Below are positions 1-8,132 of a stretch of DNA of 64,000 nucleotides, one piece after another; positions within the stretch are counted from its first letter, which is position 1; the number at the start of each line of letters is the position of its first letter. Made by a program: the position numbers and the translations under genes. The DNA comes from Sulfitobacter sp. SK011. Lineage in GTDB: Bacteria > Pseudomonadota > Alphaproteobacteria > Rhodobacterales > Rhodobacteraceae. Under the pieces are notes generated by a model, which did not search any database, was not told where the DNA came from, and worked only from the letters and a program-made list of their open reading frames with translations. The DNA lies in the NCBI RefSeq assembly GCF_003352065.1, contig NZ_CP025803.1, positions 1,054,001 through 1,118,000 on the forward strand, read 5' to 3'.

Positions 1-651
1 GGGCTTCAGCCCATGCCTTGAAAACATCTCGGCCAGGTCAATCCCATCACTATCTGTAAGTGCGTCTTTCTGCGATTTGACGACGCGCAAGATGGTAAGG
101 TTTGCGCCAGCATCGGCAATCGCCAGCATGTCATGTGCCGCGCGCGCCGCTTCTTTGGTATCGCTCCATCCCAAAAGGATGTTGGCACCGATCTCAGGGC
201 CATCATAATCGGACGGCACCACGATAACGGGACGGCCACTTTCACGGATAACCTGAGTTTGCGCATGCCGTTGGTCGTATCTGTCGTTTTCCTTGTCCTC
301 ATGCGCCATGATCACCAGATCCGCAGCGCGGGCGCTTTCGACCATCCGTTCGTTGGCCGAAACAGCTTCGGCACGAACAAGGCGGAATTCACTGATGAAA
401 TCTTCGCTCTTGGTGTGCTTTTCGAAAATCACCCTGATCTCTTCTGATTCCTCTTTCTGGCTGGCGTTGAAGGCGGCAAAGGCAGGTTCTGGAATATGCA
501 TCGCAATACCGGGATAAACCAGCAAGGCCTCAACAGTGTGCAGTCCAATAAGATGCGCATTATTTTTACGCGCCAGCGGTACAGCCACTTTCAGAAGGGC
601 TTCGGCATGTTCAACCGTGGTTAGACAAACCAGAATTGTTTTAGGTCCCAT
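1..651 (-). CDS. Universal stress protein (UspA family), C-terminus cut by window edge
   Basis: An open frame reads leftward from the ATG at 651 to the window edge (217 codons seen). The N-terminus begins MGPKTILVCLTT, a typical UspA first strand. After about 150 residues there is a second Usp-like stretch with IIVVPSDYDGPEIGANILLG, so this is probably a tandem two-domain protein. Usp proteins are cytoplasmic nucleotide-binding stress factors. An FNR-type palindrome at 723-736 lies 72 bp upstream and is shared with the divergent gene at 798. That suggests induction under low oxygen, as for many Usp genes. The family call is firm; the specific role is inferred. Confidence 0.85.
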   Translation of the reverse strand, partial: MGPKTILVCLTTVEHAEALLKVAVPLARKNNAHLIGLHTVEALLVYPGIAMHIPEPAFAAFNASQKEESEEIRVIFEKHTKSEDFISEFRLVRAEAVSANERMVESARAADLVIMAHEDKENDRYDQRHAQTQVIRESGRPVIVVPSDYDGPEIGANILLGWSDTKEAARAAHDMLAIADAGANLTILRVVKSQKDALTDSDGIDLAEMFSRHGLKP

Positions 652-722
652 GATGCAATCCTCATTGTTGCGAAGTGTCAGAGTGGCACCTTTACTGCCT
701 AGCAAGTCTGGCAGCTGGTCGA

Positions 723-736
723 TTGATCCGCGTCAA
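723..736. promoter_or_regulatory. FNR/FixK-type box in divergent promoter
   Basis: TTGATccgcGTCAA matches the FNR/FnrL consensus TTGAT-N4-(A/G)TCAA in both half-sites. It lies between the usp gene (start 651) and the bactofilin-like gene (start 798), 62-72 bp from each start, a plausible activating distance for both. Confidence 0.65.
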
Positions 737-797
737 TCCTCTTTTGGCGCAGCGGTGTAGCACTGGGGCAATCCAAAGTCTTTCGAGGAGTGTTCCC

Positions 798-1979
798 ATG
801 TCTATTCGCCAAACCGCCATGACCACCTTGGCCGCTTTGTGCATTTGCACCACCTCAACGGCTGAAACTGTCACTTTGCAGAATGGCAATGACACGTTTT
901 TTGCGGGCGGGCAGGTAAGTGAAACGATTGATGCGCGCGGCGACACATTCTTGGCGGCGCGGTCGGCTCAGGTTCGTGGTGCAACCCAGGGTGATCTGCA
1001 TGTCTCGGGCTTTGATGTGTCGGTCAGCGCCGATGCAACCGAAGACCTTTATGCGATTGGTGCCAACGTCGTGATCCGCGGTGCCGTCGCAGAAGATCTG
1101 TCAGCAGCCGGATTTTCAGTGCGGACAGAGCAAACTTCGCAGACTCAGGGCAATGCACGTCTGATGGGCAATACAGTTACCATCGAAGGACCGGTAACCG
1201 GCGTCCTCTCTGTGATGGGCCGTGATGTGATCTTGAATGCGCCGATCAAAGGTGACGCCCGTATTCTGGCACAGACCCTCTCTTTTGGACCGGGTGCAGT
1301 TGTCAGCGGCACATTGACCTACAGCACTCAGGAAAAGATCGCGGTGCCTGAACGGGTGGCCCCGGCCGAACGCGTGGTGTTTGAGGCGATCAAGGATGCG
1401 CAGCTGTGGGAGGCTTGGGAGGATATGGGCAAAGACATGCCCGCATTTCCGACCTTTGCCTCTTTGTTGTTCGGCTTTGTCATCTCGCTTTTGTTCTTCC
1501 TGGTGCTGGGTGCCTTGATGCTGGGCTTCATGCCCAAGCGGCTGTCGAAAATGCGCAAGAGCATCGCAGCAGCACCGGGGCAAACCCTGTTGCTCGGCGT
1601 CATCGGCCTTTCCGTTCTTTTTGGTATGGTGCCGATCACGGCGCTGACAATTGTGGGGCTGCCCTTTGCCCCGATCGTTGTGCTTGCCATCGTGGTGGCG
1701 TGGACCCTCGGATACGCTCTGGGGGCCTATAGTGTTGCCATGCGCATCTGGGCGGGATTGGGCGGCGCTCCGGAGCCAAGCAATGTTGCACGCCTTCTGA
1801 TTTATGCCGGTGCGATCATTTTTATCGCTTTGCTGAATTTCATCCCGTTCGTGGGCTGGGTGGCCAATTATACGCTTGTCCTGCTGGGCATCGGGGCGAT
1901 GACAAATGCGTTGTTTCAGACTCTGATCGGCAATCCCGGTGTAGCGCTGGACATTGATCTGAAACCAATAGACGACTGA
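798..1979 (+). CDS. Bactofilin-like membrane protein with signal peptide
   Basis: 393 residues. The start at 798 is chosen because GAGGAG lies at 785-790 and a signal peptide follows (to about STAETV, residue 25); an upstream in-frame start would spoil it. Residues 30-180 are short repeats of small, Gly/Val/Asp-rich beta strands (for example DLYAIGANV, DLSAAGFSV), like the right-handed beta-helix of bactofilins. Residues 220-385 hold about four membrane segments. Bactofilins form polymers, but an exported N-terminus with a membrane C-terminus is a different architecture, so a periplasmic beta-helix anchored in the inner membrane is more likely. Function unknown. It lies 20 bp before the DUF2267 gene and probably shares its FNR-boxed promoter. 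Confidence 0.7.
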   Translation: MSIRQTAMTTLAALCICTTSTAETVTLQNGNDTFFAGGQVSETIDARGDTFLAARSAQVRGATQGDLHVSGFDVSVSADATEDLYAIGANVVIRGAVAEDLSAAGFSVRTEQTSQTQGNARLMGNTVTIEGPVTGVLSVMGRDVILNAPIKGDARILAQTLSFGPGAVVSGTLTYSTQEKIAVPERVAPAERVVFEAIKDAQLWEAWEDMGKDMPAFPTFASLLFGFVISLLFFLVLGALMLGFMPKRLSKMRKSIAAAPGQTLLLGVIGLSVLFGMVPITALTIVGLPFAPIVVLAIVVAWTLGYALGAYSVAMRIWAGLGGAPEPSNVARLLIYAGAIIFIALLNFIPFVGWVANYTLVLLGIGAMTNALFQTLIGNPGVALDIDLKPIDD

Positions 1980-1999
1980 CATCAAACAGGAGAATAGCC

Positions 2000-2431
2000 A
2001 TGACCGCTCAAGGTTTGGAAGTAATCGACCACAGTGTTCATCTGACCCATGAATGGATCAACGAACTTGCAGCCCGGCTTGGCTGGTCGTCAAAGCGCAG
2101 CACGTTACGCCTGTTGCGGATCACGTTGCACCGTATCCGCGATCATCTGATGATCAATGAACTGGCACAGATGTCTGCACAGCTGCCTCTGATAATCCGC
2201 GGTTTCTTCTTTGAAGGCTGGGTGCCAAAGCAGACACCCATCAAGGAACGTCGTGCTCAGGAGTTCGTGACATTTGTTGATGCTCAAATGGGCGAGACTC
2301 CGGAATACCGGGGGCGCGATGACATCAAATGTGTCTTTGACATGCTGAACGCGCGCCTCAGCAGGGGCGAGGTTGAAGATGTCCGCGCCAGTCTGCCAAG
2401 CGAGATACATGATCTTTGGCCAGCCCCCTGA
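2000..2431 (+). CDS. DUF2267 domain protein
   Basis: 143 residues, soluble and helix-rich, with RRAQEFVTFVDAQMG and an FFFEGW motif typical of DUF2267 proteins. These often occur next to Usp and phasin/PHA genes in stress clusters. AGGAG lies just before the ATG at 2000. It follows the bactofilin-like gene by 20 bp and is likely co-transcribed. The biochemical role of the family is not known. Confidence 0.8.
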   Translation: MTAQGLEVIDHSVHLTHEWINELAARLGWSSKRSTLRLLRITLHRIRDHLMINELAQMSAQLPLIIRGFFFEGWVPKQTPIKERRAQEFVTFVDAQMGETPEYRGRDDIKCVFDMLNARLSRGEVEDVRASLPSEIHDLWPAP

Positions 2432-2433
2432 AA

Positions 2434-2472
2434 CCACGGAAAAGGCCAAGAAGGGCCTGTCTTTCCGGTGGC
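2434..2472. terminator. Possible bidirectional terminator between convergent genes
   Basis: The arms CCACGGAAAAGGCC and GGGCCTGTCTTTCCGGTGG form an imperfect long hairpin in the 74-bp gap between the DUF2267 gene and the convergent Crp/Fnr gene. There is no clear T tract. Confidence 0.35.
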
Positions 2473-2505
2473 GCTTGGATGCTTAGGGCGATGGCACGCC
2501 GTGGA

Positions 2506-3180
2506 TCAGTCGCGATCACCCAGTGAGAGGCCAAGCAATGCGGTCGGCCGCAGGACGATGATTGTCTGGATGTTCTCAATTGCGATGATTTTGCTTTTGC
2601 GCAGCTGCGTGAATGTCCGGCTGACCGTCTCTGTTGTGAGGCCAAGAAAATCCGCAATATCCGAGCGGCTCATCGGCAAAGTGACCTGCCGAAACCCGCC
2701 CAGGTCCTGCCCAACCTGATCGACCAGTACGCACAGAAATGATGCCAGCTTTTCACTCGCCGATTTCCGCCCCAGCATCATGAAATGATCCTGCATTGCA
2801 CTGATTTCACGCAAGGCCGCCTGTAAAAGCCCCTGATGCAGCTTGGGATCGCCCTCACCGCTTTCCAAAGCGGAACGTCGATAAGGTTGCAGCCGTGCTT
2901 CTGTCAGCGCCTCGCAGTCGGCGTGATGTCTGCCGTTGGACGGAAATCCAACGATATCGCCCGGATACCCGAATGCGATGACCTGACGCCTGCCATCAGC
3001 CAGCAGCCGGGTCAGGCGCAAAACGCCGCTGGTGACTTGATAAAGCCATTCCACATGATCACCCTCGTAATAAAGGAATGTACCGGGTTTCAGACGTGTT
3101 GCCGCCGTTTTGGGCGACTTGCTCGCAAGCGGCGCAACATAATACTCGTCGGTATGGTCTCTGGGAATTGTTACATACAT
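2506..3180 (-). CDS. Crp/Fnr-family transcriptional regulator (FixK/FNR-type helix)
   Basis: 224 residues: a cyclic-nucleotide-like beta-barrel (about 30-110), a dimer helix (115-150) and a winged helix (165-215). The recognition helix reads TTETVSRTF, with E184, S187 and R188 in the ExxSR pattern that reads TTGAT half-sites in FNR and FixK. There is no N-terminal cysteine cluster, so a 4Fe-4S sensor like FNR is unlikely and a FixK-like role, controlled by its own expression, is more plausible. It is divergent from the response-regulator gene at 3352. TTGAT-type boxes throughout the first 17 kb are its likely targets. Confidence 0.85.
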   Translation of the reverse strand: MYVTIPRDHTDEYYVAPLASKSPKTAATRLKPGTFLYYEGDHVEWLYQVTSGVLRLTRLLADGRRQVIAFGYPGDIVGFPSNGRHHADCEALTEARLQPYRRSALESGEGDPKLHQGLLQAALREISAMQDHFMMLGRKSASEKLASFLCVLVDQVGQDLGGFRQVTLPMSRSDIADFLGLTTETVSRTFTQLRKSKIIAIENIQTIIVLRPTALLGLSLGDRD

Positions 3181-3351
3181 CTTGAGGCCCCCTAGTGATG
3201 ATTTGGGGCCACCCTATGTAGCTATTGTAACGCGGGTTGTTTTACTTGAGCGGGTTTTTGTATCATTTTGTATCCGTCCCGTTCCACTGTCGCATCTGTG
3301 CAGGTGAACCATGACTTTGTATCTGCTATTAACGGCGAGAAAGGAGCGCTT

Positions 3352-4131
3352 ATGAGTGATGAGATAATCCTCGTCGTGGAAGACGACCAGAAAATCAGAT
3401 CACTCTTGCGCAATGTATTTGAGGATGAAGGGTTTGCCGTGCGCGAAGCGGACAGAGCCTCAGATGTCATGGATATACTCGCCTCAGCCCCGATAAGCCT
3501 TGTCACTTTGGACATTCATCTGGGCGCTGACAATGGCGTCAAACTAGCACGCCAGATCAGACAGGTCTCTCAGGTCCCGATCATCATGGTGACGGGCAAG
3601 GATGATGTCATTGACCGCGTCGTGGGGCTTGAGGTCGGGGCAGACGATTACATCATAAAACCTTTCCATGTGCGCGAAGTGGTTGCCCGGGTAAGGAGCG
3701 TCCTGCGCAGAACCGGGCACGGTAACATCGTCCAGCAGGAGGGGGCCGCCGACCCTTCCACACAATATGGATCTGGCGAAAGTGCGCATTTTGCCTTTGA
3801 TGGGATGATCGCGGCACCGGATCGAATGGAACTGATAGACCGCGACGGCACGGATTGCGGATTGACCAGCGGTGATTTCAAACTGCTCACAGTCTTTCTG
3901 AACAGCCCCAAACGGGTGTTATCGCGTGATCAACTGATGGACATGACGGGCGGCATAGAATGGAGCCCGCTGGATCGCACCATTGACAACCAGATTGCCC
4001 GCCTGCGTAAAAAAATCGAACGCGACCCGTCAAACCCCAAGCTGATCAAGACCGTGCGCGGCGTTGGCTATATTTTTTCCTCTGACGTCCAGTTGGTTCA
4101 GCCGTCAGATCCCTTAGCCAAAAGCATCTGA
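3352..4131 (+). CDS. OmpR-family response regulator
   Basis: 259 residues. The start at 3352 is chosen for AAGGAG at 3341-3346 and the receiver start MSDEIILVVEDDQ. The receiver domain (4-120) has the acidic pocket EDD, phosphoacceptor D in TLDIHLG, T in MVTGKDD and K in IIKPFH. The OmpR/PhoB winged helix follows (about 160-250; TIDNQIARLRKKIE and VRGVGYIF). The 3' end overlaps the convergent kinase gene by 34 bp. It may be the partner of that kinase, although FixL normally pairs with a NarL-type FixJ. Binding targets are not predictable here. Confidence 0.9.
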   Translation: MSDEIILVVEDDQKIRSLLRNVFEDEGFAVREADRASDVMDILASAPISLVTLDIHLGADNGVKLARQIRQVSQVPIIMVTGKDDVIDRVVGLEVGADDYIIKPFHVREVVARVRSVLRRTGHGNIVQQEGAADPSTQYGSGESAHFAFDGMIAAPDRMELIDRDGTDCGLTSGDFKLLTVFLNSPKRVLSRDQLMDMTGGIEWSPLDRTIDNQIARLRKKIERDPSNPKLIKTVRGVGYIFSSDVQLVQPSDPLAKSI

Positions 4132-5651
4132 AGCCGCAGCGCCAAATCTGATTGCCGATAGGGCTTATGAAGGATTTCGTAGGGGTCGCCATGCGCCATT
4201 GCATCTGTGACCACGTCACTGGCATATCCAGAGGTCAGCAGCACTTTAAGATTGGGATACTCAGCCAGAATTTTGGCGGCCAGATCGTACCCATTCAGGT
4301 CTCCTGGCATGACCAGATCGGAAAATACAAGATCGACCTCCGCACCATCCTGCAGCATCTGATAGGCTTGATCCCCCGTTTCCGCTTCAAGGGTCACAAA
4401 TCCAAGGTCGCGGATGCGCTCGATGGAAATCTTGCGCACTTTTGGGTTGTCTTCGACAATCAAAATTGTCTCACCGTGGCCGCGTGGGATGGACGTGTTT
4501 GCCCGACCTTCCCAATCCGTCGCCTGGTCGGTTGCATCTGCCGGCGACAGCACTGGAAAGTAGAGGCCGAAACTCGTGCCAAGCCCCAGTTCACTGTAAA
4601 GTGTCACATGCCCGCCTGATTGCCGCACAAATCCATAGACCATCGCCAGCCCAAGGCCCGATCCGCCACTCTCGGCTTTGGTTGTAAAGAAAGGTTCAAA
4701 AGCACGACGCTGCGCCTCTGCACTCATGCCCTCGCCGTCGTCACTGACGGAAAGGCGGACATAATCGCCGGATTCGATATCCGTTTCCTGCGCCATATAG
4801 CTGTCATCGATGGTCACATTGGCAACGGAGATCAGCAATTCGCCACCTGTGGCCATCGCATCCCGCGCATTCAGCGCGAGGTTCATCAACGCAGATTGAA
4901 GCTGCACCGGATCGACCTTAACCAATCCCACGTCCTCGGCAAAATCGGTTTTGATGCGATAACACGCGCCAAATGTCCGTTTGAGAATGGCCAGCGTGCC
5001 CTCACACAAGGTGCGCAGGTCAACCTGTTCTGGTTTGAGTTTGCTGCGGCGCGCAAAGACCAGAAGCCGTGATGTCAGTTCTGCACCCAGTTCGGCAGAA
5101 TCAAGGGCGTCCTTGATCAAAGGCACTTGACGATCATCCGCGCCACGCTTTTCAAGCAGTTCCAGATTGCCGACAATTACTGTCAGAAGATTGTTGAAAT
5201 CATGGACGATCCCACCGGTCATTTGGCCGATGGCATCCAACCGCTGGGAACGGGCCAACGCATCTTCAGCAGCTCTTCGATTGGTCAGATCGTGCAGGAT
5301 CCCGACAAAAAAAGCATGGCCGTCAACTTGTGCTTCACCCACTGATAAATGCAGAGGAAACTCGGACATGTCCTTGCGCCGACCCTCAACAGCGCGGCCA
5401 AGACCAATAATCCGCCTTTCGCCGGTTTCAAGGTGGTGCGACATGTAGCCGTCGTGCAGATCGGCCAATGACTGTGGCATCAGCATCTTCACGTCTTGGC
5501 CAACCATCTCAGCCACATCATATTGAAAAAGGCGGGCCGCCGCCAAATTGACCCGCAAGATCGTCCCGTCATGATCTGACACGATCATCGCATCCACCGC
5601 CGCATCCAGAATGGCTTGCAGAACTGCGCTGTCTTCGGTGGGGTTACTCAT
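4098..5651 (-). CDS. FixL-like PAS hybrid histidine kinase with C-terminal receiver
   Basis: 517 residues from ATG 5651. Order: PAS (10-125), HisKA with H150 in GGIVHDFNNLL, HATPase (250-365; N, G1 DDGEGM and G2 SGLGLAM boxes), then a receiver (395-510) with D445 in FSDLVMPG. The PAS has the FixL signature: HDGYM with H66 where FixL has its heme ligand, then IIGLGR (R86) and EGRRKD before the core strand FPLHLSVGE. This predicts an oxygen- or NO-sensing heme kinase. It is soluble, with no membrane segment. It is convergent with the response-regulator gene and overlaps its tail. A degenerate FNR-like site (TTGATatgtGGCAA, 5710-5723) lies upstream. Confidence 0.85.
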   Translation of the reverse strand: MSNPTEDSAVLQAILDAAVDAMIVSDHDGTILRVNLAAARLFQYDVAEMVGQDVKMLMPQSLADLHDGYMSHHLETGERRIIGLGRAVEGRRKDMSEFPLHLSVGEAQVDGHAFFVGILHDLTNRRAAEDALARSQRLDAIGQMTGGIVHDFNNLLTVIVGNLELLEKRGADDRQVPLIKDALDSAELGAELTSRLLVFARRSKLKPEQVDLRTLCEGTLAILKRTFGACYRIKTDFAEDVGLVKVDPVQLQSALMNLALNARDAMATGGELLISVANVTIDDSYMAQETDIESGDYVRLSVSDDGEGMSAEAQRRAFEPFFTTKAESGGSGLGLAMVYGFVRQSGGHVTLYSELGLGTSFGLYFPVLSPADATDQATDWEGRANTSIPRGHGETILIVEDNPKVRKISIERIRDLGFVTLEAETGDQAYQMLQDGAEVDLVFSDLVMPGDLNGYDLAAKILAEYPNLKVLLTSGYASDVVTDAMAHGDPYEILHKPYRQSDLALRLQMLLAKGSDG

Positions 5652-5738
5652 ATGCGATGTCCCTTTGGGGTCAGATTGCCAGTTGTTCCGCCAAAGGTGC
5701 AAGTCTCTATTGATATGTGGCAAAGATCCTGTGGTTGA

Positions 5739-6872
5739 TTATTTTGCGCTCTGTGCAAGATCACCAAGGTTAAGAAACCGGGTGAGATCAGCCAGGGTGA
5801 TCACGCCAACAAGGCGATGGTCCGACACGACCAGAAATTTGCGCCGGCCAGTATTTGCGATAATCCCCAAAAGCTCCGGTACAGGCAACTCAGGGGGGAC
5901 GAGCACGTTTTGATCCAATCCAACAAAAACATCCCCCACGCGGGTATTGCTCCAGTTTTCGCGATCAATGCTGGACAGAACAGTTGTGTCGATATGGCCC
6001 AGAAGCACTGAATCATCCAGAACAGGGACAAAGCTGACGCCGTGCCGCAGCATGATCTGATCGGCCAGCTCTGCCAGTGTCATTTCTGGCCCAACTGTAA
6101 TGGGGTCACGCTTCATCATCGCATCCACGGACTTCCCCTCAAAGACCACCCGAGCCAGTTGCGCGTTGTAGCTGGAGCGCGCCGCGATCAGCAAAAATCC
6201 CCCGATCATCAACTGCCATAGCCCCGCAACCAATGCGCCCTGAAAAAGCGCCATAACCCCCAAGGCCATCAGCGCATAAGCAAAAAAAGCGCCTGATTGC
6301 GCGGCGGTCTTGGTTGCGGCCAGCGCATCGCCCGTCCGATGCCACAGATAAGCGCGCAACATGCGGCCGCCGTCCAAGGGAAACGCCGGGACCATATTGA
6401 ACAAAGCGAGCACCAGATTAATCAGCGCCAGATAAGAAATCACCTCTCTCAATGCGGGTTCGCTGCCAAAGAACAGAGCGACGTTCGTGAGGGTCCAGAA
6501 CCCACCCGCCAGACAGAGCGACATCACCGGACCCGCCAGCGCAACCCAGAATTCGACACGGGCAGATGAAGGTTCAGCCTCAAGTTCGGCCACGCCACCA
6601 AAGAGAAACAATGTGATGCTTTTAACCGGAAGGCCCAGACGTCGAGCCACGACCGAGTGGGCCAATTCATGCAACAACAGCGATGCAAAGAGGGCCAGCA
6701 TCGAAATCAGCGCCATCATCAGGTGGGTCGCCGCGGATGCATTGGGCAAAATATCGGGAAAATATTGCTGCGACAGGCTCCAGGTGATCAGCGCTGCAAT
6801 AACCAGCCAACTGGGATCGACCTTGATTTCAAAGCCATTGAGATAAAGAATTCTTTTCGCTTGTGAGAACAT
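5739..6872 (-). CDS. Site-2 protease (M50) with C-terminal CBS pair
   Basis: 377 residues. ATG 6872 is preferred over an upstream in-frame ATG at 6935 because AAAGAGG lies just before it and MFSQAKRIL is a usual family start. It is an intramembrane zinc metalloprotease: HELAH at 68-72, third ligand D167 in FPLDGGR, and about six membrane helices up to residue 230. Two CBS motifs (about 250-370) probably bind adenine nucleotides and gate activity. Related CBS-S2P proteins sit in hypoxia regulons in other phyla. An imperfect FNR box lies 50 bp upstream of the start. Confidence 0.88.
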   Translation of the reverse strand: MFSQAKRILYLNGFEIKVDPSWLVIAALITWSLSQQYFPDILPNASAATHLMMALISMLALFASLLLHELAHSVVARRLGLPVKSITLFLFGGVAELEAEPSSARVEFWVALAGPVMSLCLAGGFWTLTNVALFFGSEPALREVISYLALINLVLALFNMVPAFPLDGGRMLRAYLWHRTGDALAATKTAAQSGAFFAYALMALGVMALFQGALVAGLWQLMIGGFLLIAARSSYNAQLARVVFEGKSVDAMMKRDPITVGPEMTLAELADQIMLRHGVSFVPVLDDSVLLGHIDTTVLSSIDRENWSNTRVGDVFVGLDQNVLVPPELPVPELLGIIANTGRRKFLVVSDHRLVGVITLADLTRFLNLGDLAQSAK

Positions 6873-6921
6873 CAGAGGCCTCTTTTTAAGGACCAAGGTA
6901 TCAGATGCGACAGAGGCCAAA

Positions 6922-6935
6922 TTGACATCGCTCAA
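6922..6935. promoter_or_regulatory. FNR/FixK-type box upstream of site-2 protease
   Basis: TTGACatcgCTCAA: an FNR-like palindrome with one off-consensus base in the right half-site, 50 bp before the chosen start at 6872. Its position helps to place the start at 6872, since the longer frame would begin inside the box. Confidence 0.45.
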
Positions 6936-6941
6936 CCCAAA

Positions 6942-7658
6942 CTAGCCAACATTGAAAAGCCCGCCGACACCATATGCCAAAAGCGCGGCCATGGCCCCGA
7001 TGAACAATGTCTCGGTGCCGGACCGCCACCATTTGGCAAGCGACCAGCGGCTTTTCCCGGTTCCAATCAGGAAAAAAGTCAGCAGCGTTGCACCGATCGA
7101 TATCGCAAAAGCATTCTGCATCCCCAGAACAAAGGGAATCAGCGGGACCGCCCCGGCCATCAGAAAAGCCACGAAAGTGGCAATCGCAGCGCGCATCGGT
7201 GCCGGCCCATCACGCGCCAGCCCGTATTCATCGGTGAGCATCAGGTCGATCCAATTTTTCTTGCTCTGAGAAATCGCGTGCACGGCGCTTTCCAACACCT
7301 CACCCGTCAATCCGCGCAGGTGTAGGATCTGTCGCAACTCTTCCAACTCGCCAGCAGGGTTTTCGACGATATGGCGCTCTTCGATCTGGATGATCCGCTT
7401 GCGGTCGTCCAGCTCAGCTTTGGTGCCCGAATAATTGCTGGCGGCCATCGAAAACCCATCTGCGAGGATATTGGCCAGCCCAAGGGCCACGATGATCGTA
7501 TGCGAAAGCCCCGCACCCTCGACACCCGCCACAATCGCGAACGTGGTCACCGCACCGTCGATACCGCCATAGATCAGGTCTTTGAGATGGCTGTGGTTTG
7601 GTCCCGCCGACAGACGTCTGGCGACTTCTTGCGGGCTGTGTCCGTGTTCTTGCTTCAT
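6942..7658 (-). CDS. VIT1/CCC1-family membrane protein
   Basis: 238 residues from ATG 7658 (a longer TTG start at 7691 overlaps the FNR-like box). The motif DLIYGGIDGAVTTFAIVAG followed by ANILADGFSMAAS is the hallmark of the VIT1/CCC1 iron/manganese transporter family. A cytoplasmic helical insert follows (about 90-150), then three membrane segments. In this family it moves Fe2+ or Mn2+ out of the cytoplasm. The gene is divergent from the phasin gene and shares a promoter region with an FNR-type box. Metal specificity is not determinable. Confidence 0.85.
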   Translation of the reverse strand: MKQEHGHSPQEVARRLSAGPNHSHLKDLIYGGIDGAVTTFAIVAGVEGAGLSHTIIVALGLANILADGFSMAASNYSGTKAELDDRKRIIQIEERHIVENPAGELEELRQILHLRGLTGEVLESAVHAISQSKKNWIDLMLTDEYGLARDGPAPMRAAIATFVAFLMAGAVPLIPFVLGMQNAFAISIGATLLTFFLIGTGKSRWSLAKWWRSGTETLFIGAMAALLAYGVGGLFNVG

Positions 7659-7691
7659 CCCCACAGCATCCGCGAGATGCCTTTGCCGCAA

Positions 7692-7705
7692 TTGAGTAAT
7701 GTCAA
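7692..7705. promoter_or_regulatory. FNR/FixK-type box between VIT1-like and phasin genes
   Basis: TTGAGtaatGTCAA, one mismatch in the left half-site. It lies 34 bp from the VIT1-like start and 61 bp before the phasin start, so it fits the phasin promoter better. Confidence 0.45.
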
Positions 7706-7766
7706 ACCAAATGCAAAATTCTCGTCTAGGATTACGGGCGTAACGTCACAAACCGGAGGACATGAA

Positions 7767-8132
7767 ATGGCCGACAAATCAGGGGCCCAAGAGACAGAAG
7801 CAAAAAAACCAATATCTTCAATGACAGAGCCGCTCGACACCTTGAAGCAGCTTCAGGAGGCGGGTTTCGGCAACATGATGGGGATGAGCACAGCGTGGAT
7901 TGAATCGCTCAGTGATTTGAGCGCTGAAATGGTCAGTTTCGTGGCTGAAAGGATCAAGGAAGACGTCAAGACACAGCACGAAATACTGCACTGTAAAAAC
8001 GTCGGCGACATTCAGCGCATTCAGGCCCAGTTCATTCAAAAAGCCATGGATCAGTATCAAGCCGAAACCGGCAAGCTGGTCGAAATGAGCACTAAGGCTT
8101 TTGCGCCCAAAGTCCCAAAAGACAAATCTTAA
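7767..8132 (+). CDS. Phasin-family protein
   Basis: 121 residues, with CGGAGG just before the ATG at 7767. It is helical and amphipathic (residues 25-110; MVSFVAERIKEDVKTQHEIL), as in phasins that coat polyhydroxyalkanoate granules. The tail overlaps the convergent PHA synthase gene by 4 bp. Phasins limit granule size and may bind the synthase. The neighbouring synthase makes this call secure although phasin sequences are divergent. Confidence 0.85.
   Translation: MADKSGAQETEAKKPISSMTEPLDTLKQLQEAGFGNMMGMSTAWIESLSDLSAEMVSFVAERIKEDVKTQHEILHCKNVGDIQRIQAQFIQKAMDQYQAETGKLVEMSTKAFAPKVPKDKS

Noticed and set aside
1116..1985. Long minus-strand frame opposite the bactofilin-like gene (289 codons)
   Set aside because: Its translation is rich in His, Arg and Gln with no family likeness. 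It mirrors a well-supported plus-strand gene and has no ribosome site.
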